From Prunella strophiata (lineage: Eukaryota; Chordata; Aves; Passeriformes; Prunellidae): a DNA stretch of 64,000 nucleotides. Below the pieces are notes generated by a model. The model was not told the origin of the DNA and ran no database searches. It saw nothing but the letters and a program-made list of their open reading frames with translations. Shown one piece after another: positions 60,003-64,000 of this stretch. Numbering within the stretch: position 1 is the stretch's first letter; each line of letters starts with the position of its first letter. The translations under genes and the position numbers were made by a program. The stretch lies in NCBI GenBank assembly GCA_036583965.1, contig JAZBQD010000015.1, positions 66,680,330-66,744,329 of the forward strand, written 5' to 3'.

Positions 60003-60859
60003 CTATGAGGGACTAAAATCCTGCTGTAGGTATACAGGCAAACCACACAACTGCCCAGTTAATTTAGAACAGTTTTTAAGACCTACACTGAACATTTTTT
60101 CATTTAGAGTCACTCAAATCAAGTCTTTTATGTCAAGGAAACTTACTCCTAAAAGAGTAATACTCTAGTTGAGGAGAATATTCTTGGTAGGGAAAGAATG
60201 TATGACTATCACTAGAATAAGATATATCCTCCAAGCCTTTAAAATACTGACATTTTGACTGATAGTAACTGTTTTCCTGAATACAGATGAAAATAATAAT
60301 GGATTTTTGTGCTTTTTAACCTGATGTTTAAAGCCAAAAATGCTTTTTTCACCTTACCAGAAAAATTTTGCTTAGAACAGACACATGATTGGGATCTTCA
60401 AGTTTATTTTGTTATGCCAAGTTTTATAAAAAACAGTGTTCTCCACTTTCAAAATAAGTTCCAGAATTACTGGTGTGCTCATGGTCTGTATCTCTGCTAA
60501 AAACATCATTGTGAAGAAATACACAAAGAAATAGTGATGAATAGAGATGAATGGGTGTAAATTTTGATTAAGAATGGATATTAGTGATTTTTAAATCAAC
60601 TTATTGGTTTTAAGTATATGTTTAAGTTTCATTCATATAAATGTTTGTGATAAAATGAATGAGCATTCACGAGAAACAATCTGAAATTGATCAGTGGCAT
60701 TCAATAATAACCCTCAAACAGTCAAACATCAGTGTTGTCAAGGTAAAATTATTTATTGAGAAACTCCTGTGGAACCCTTTGCCCCATGGCTCACCTGACT
60801 TAAGGCTTTGACCATTAAACTTCTGTGCTTTTACAACCCAGTCGCAGTCTGCCAGAAAT
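60003..60859. other. Unique sequence, no gene seen
   Basis: No recognised content up to the start of the CR1 copy. ORF 60309-60500 has no domain. Confidence 0.5.
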
Positions 60860-61412
60860 ACAAGGAAAATAACCCCAGGCACCAGCACAGGCTGGGGGAT
60901 GACCTGCTGGAAAAGCTCCTTGGAAAAGGCCCTGTGTGTCCTGGTGGACAACAAACCATGAGCCAGCAGTGTGCCCTTGAGGCAAAGAAGGCCAAAAAGT
61001 TCCTGAGGAGCACATTAGGAAGAGCATTGCCAGCAGGTGGAGGGAGGTGATCCTGCCCTTCTACTCAGCCCTGCTGAGGTCACATCTGGAGTGCTGTGTC
61101 CAGTTCTGGGCTCCTCAGTACCAGAGAGAGACAGAGCTCCTGGAGCAGGTCCAGCACAGGACAACAGAGGTGATGAAGGGACTGGAGCATCTCTCTTATG
61201 AGGAAAGGCTGAGGGAGCTGGGCCTGTTCAGTGTGAACAGAAGAAGAAGAGAGAGAAGCAGAAGAGATGAATGAGAGGGGACCTAATGAATGTCAGTCAG
61301 TATCTGAAGGGAAGGTGCCAAGAAGATGGATCCAGGCTCTGCTCAGTGGTGCTGAGCAGCAGGGCAAGAAGTAACAGTGAGAAACTGATGCACAGGAAGC
61401 TCCACCTGAATT
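60860..61412 (+). mobile_element. CR1 LINE fragment, ORF2 C-terminal region
   Basis: Plus-strand CR1 copy, the best preserved in the window. DNA words are AATAACCCCAGGCACCAG, CAGGCTGGGGGATGACCTG, AGCCAGCAGTGTGCCCTTGA, GAGGAAAGGCTGAGGGAGCT and CTGATGCACAGGAAGCTCC. Two frames still carry ORF2 protein signatures. The frame up to 61050 reads [18 protein letters not shown], and the frame from 61047 reads [20 protein letters not shown] and [15 protein letters not shown]. One frameshift therefore lies near 61020-61050, and a purine-rich GAAGAAGAAGAGAGAGAAGC insertion-like stretch leads to a stop at 61274. Similarity stops abruptly after CACCTGAA at about 61412, so the 3' end is missing. Minus-strand ORFs at 60691-61027 are shadows. 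Confidence 0.93.
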
Positions 61413-61710
61413 TTTCCCGGTATGTCTGCTCTAAATACTCCTGACTGTGCTCTCTACAGCAATTTTAGAGCAACACTTCATAGTCTAGAAGGCTAGATTA
61501 CCTCAGGCATAGGAGACACTATCCTTGAGCAGCAAATTAGGGAAGCAGTATAATGAATCTAGCAGTATAATGAATCTCTTCTTCTATGTAGTGGAGGATA
61601 AAATGGGAAGTAGTTATGAGGATTTAATTCCCTTTTATATGTAAAAGGGCTTTGAAATCTTCAGCAGGGAGCCCCAGGGCCGTGCAATTTTCTATACTGA
61701 TGGTAAATGA
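61413..61710. other. Unique sequence after the CR1 break, with a 17-bp tandem duplication
   Basis: An exact tandem duplication of AGCAGTATAATGAATCT occupies 61544-61577. Nothing else was recognised. The missing CR1 3' end is not found here. Confidence 0.6.
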
Positions 61711-62301
61711 ATAGCAAAAAAAAAAAAAAATTCTGTGGGCCTTAAGTCTGCTCTCTGTGCTTTAGTTCCCAAGAGATTAGGTTGCAGTGATGGTTGGGAT
61801 ACCGGGCAGCTTCACACTCAAAATGAGTGGCACAAAGACTTCTACTGCTTGGTTTGTAGGATTGTGAATTTTTTTAGGTGCTCTTTTAGTGGGAAAAGGA
61901 AAGAGGATGGATATGTGCTATATAAGATACTATATAATGAGGTGGAATATGACTTCTTAGTTCCTTCTTTTTTTGAGTCTGGGGTAAATATAGGATGCAT
62001 GAACTACCATAATAGCCTGAGGTGTTTATATAACTCCACTTCCTTAGATTTTACTCCAGCTATGACTTACTCATCAATGGCCTTCCCTTCAAAACAGTCC
62101 CTCCTGGACCTTCAGGGTGTGAAAAGTGTCTGTGTGAGACTATTGGAGGCAGGAATCAGTGACCATGTGTCCATCAGGATCTCTAACCACTCAGGCATGC
62201 ACAAAGCCTGGAAGGATGAAGAAAGAATGACAGAAAACACATGCCCTTCAGAGCAGCTAAGGTTATTGAGATATGTGTCTATCTATGTCCTCCTTCATTG
62301 A
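61711..62301 (+). other. 188-codon ORF, unrecognised, probably chance
   Basis: The frame is open from the stop at 61708-61710 through an A15 run (61716-61730) to 62301. The first listed start is GTG at 61735. The protein would have several cysteines and aromatic residues, a basic SGKRKED patch near residue 55, and no recognisable domain, signal peptide or membrane segment. Its length is greater than expected by chance at the average composition, but the local sequence is less AT-rich, which lowers the stop frequency. No splice sites or Kozak-like ATG support it. It is not related to the CR1 copy upstream. Confidence 0.2.
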
Positions 62302-64000
62302 GAGAGTTTTCCTAAAAAAAAGTGTGGATTGTTCATCACTTTCTTCCTCTGTCAAGACATGGTTGCCCACAATGGCTACAAAGTGGGTTTTGGTACCCAT
62401 CATTGTTACTGTGATGGTCGTCAAGTAATTGCTTTATTGTGTTTCCCAGGGACAGCTGTCACACTTTGCTGTTTCCTGCTGCTAAATTCCATTATACATA
62501 AGTCAACTGGAAATCACCCCTAGGTGTTCAGTTTTGTTAGGATGCCTATAAACACTAGCAGGGCATCTGATTTTTTGTTCCTAATTCTTCCTTGAATCTC
62601 CAGTGTCCCACCATTTGCTCTTTCCTTTTTTTTTTTTTTTTTTTTATTTTTTTATTTTTTTCCCCAGGATACCAGAGATTTTAATTTTAAGCTGTCAGTT
62701 TTGCATCAAATGTGATACCTTTCTATTTACATAACTTTATCCTGCCTGCTAGAGAACACACAATTCCTGACTGAAAAACACATAAATGAATTGCTAAGGC
62801 TTGTGGCTATTATTGGAATACATATAAATATTTCTTTGCATTATTTCATCAAACAAGGAATTGAATCTCTCAGCTGTTTTACTTAGTGCTTTATCTCACA
62901 CCGTGACAAACATGGTCTCTGATTTGTTTCATAGCAAACAATTCCTTTGCATTTCCTGTGCATTTCCGTATCTTTATGTGATATGTACTATTCATATATA
63001 AAGATATATCCAAATATTACCACTCTCTTTACATGCAGTTGGTTTTCTGTATCATTCATTCTACAAAAGTTACATCCTAGGTAGAAATGTTTTTATTGAA
63101 GAAATTTGCTCATTGCTTTCTTTCAAAACTCATTGATATTTTTTTTTAACAAATGGCAGGGTGATAGTACACTGCATAAAACTTGAGGATCTTGGTGCAA
63201 ATCCAAATCTGCTGCAAATTTATGTGTAGATTATGCTGAGCTGAAGTGGAATATTTTTTTCCTTAAATTCTTAACCTGCTTTTGCTTAAGGCTGTTTTGT
63301 TTGCTTGTTTGTTGCTTGGGGTTTTTTTTAACATGTTGTTTTTTAATTTTATTACTAGAAGTAAAAAGGGAGTCAAAGCTGATTACTTTAAGAAAAACAT
63401 TAATCTAGTTGATCTACTAAAGAAGTACATTAAGTAGGTAAAAATAGTCTGTTGAAATAAGTCTATCTTTTTTTATTGACAGTACCACATAAACTTTGAC
63501 TTCTTTGTCCTTTATCTTCTCTGGTAATCTACTTAGTCTTGACCCTAGAAGCTTTGTGTTTTTTTTTTTTTACTGTGGCTGAAGAAATTTTTCCATAATT
63601 TTGAATATGTTTGAAAATTCTCTCTTTTCCATCTCCTTATTCAAATTCTTTTTGAAGGCATGTCTTTCTCCTGAGGGTCAGAAATGTTCAATATTGTATG
63701 TAGGTCATGGCCACTGTGTAAAATAGTAAACATAAAACAGAGTAAGGAGACATGAATTGGTAGGGTCTGGACAAGCCTCAGGGTTAGTCTGTTAAAAATG
63801 CAGTTTCCTAGGTTAAAGTTCATTTTGCTATAAAGAACCTGTGAAATAAATTGGAAGCATTGCAGAATACTCCTCCATTCACAATTCTGTGAACAAGTGA
63901 ATGTGGATACCTGAACTGATTTTGAAAAATGCTTTCACTTGTTTACTTCATAATAGAGGAATGATGAGTGACTGGAAGAATTTACCTTTGCTTTTCCAGT
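62302..64000. other. Unique sequence with T-rich tract, no gene seen
   Basis: T20 at 62626-62645 extends into a T-rich tract to about 62661. The remaining ORFs (62329-62523 plus, 63641-63823 minus) are short and without domains. Confidence 0.5.

Noticed and set aside
60691..61027. Minus-strand ORFs of 60-87 codons
   Set aside because: Antisense shadows of, or overlapping the edge of, the plus-strand CR1 copy.

Overview
This window looks like non-coding nuclear DNA from a bird, most likely a songbird. The evidence is the repeat content. There are five or six decayed CR1 LINE pieces (the dominant avian retrotransposon), an ERVL-type LTR and a second LTR fragment of types common in passerine genomes, no Alu/L1-like elements, AT-rich composition and strong CpG scarcity. 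No host protein-coding gene, tRNA, rRNA, CpG island or CRISPR array could be supported. Nearly all open reading frames are 60-130 codons, begin with non-ATG codons as often as ATG, and are about as frequent as expected by chance. The window is best read as a gene desert or the inside of a very long intron.

Layout. 1-7.6 kb: AT-rich unique sequence with one ancient CR1 tail (about 2250-2345). 7.67-8.32 kb: plus-strand CR1. 8.3-14.5 kb: unique sequence, with an exon-like minus-strand ORF near 13.1-13.5 kb. 14.5-14.9 kb: minus-strand CR1. 16.28 kb: a pure run of 25 G. 17.66-18.29 kb: solo ERVL-type LTR. 18.3-25.4 kb: unique sequence. 25.42-26.43 kb: an uninterrupted (AAAAC)n array of about 200 units, the most striking object here. 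27.1-27.9 kb: GC-richer, possibly LTR-like block. 31.1 and 32.0 kb: two diverged copies of an unidentified repeat of about 170 bp. 40.58-40.98 kb: old minus-strand CR1. 43.1 kb: a run of 49 T. 43.84-43.93 kb: truncated LTR. 44.7-45.2 kb: very old minus-strand CR1-type reverse transcriptase fragment. 45-57 kb: unique. 57.4-58.5 kb: a reading frame with unusually few stops. 59.9 kb: compound microsatellite. 60.86-61.41 kb: plus-strand CR1, followed by a 188-codon ORF of unknown meaning.

Nothing here works together as an operon or pathway. The biology is that of retrotransposon decay and microsatellite growth in gene-poor chromatin. Family assignments rest on recognising conserved sequence by eye. 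Exact boundaries, subfamily names and divergence would need RepeatMasker with an avian library.
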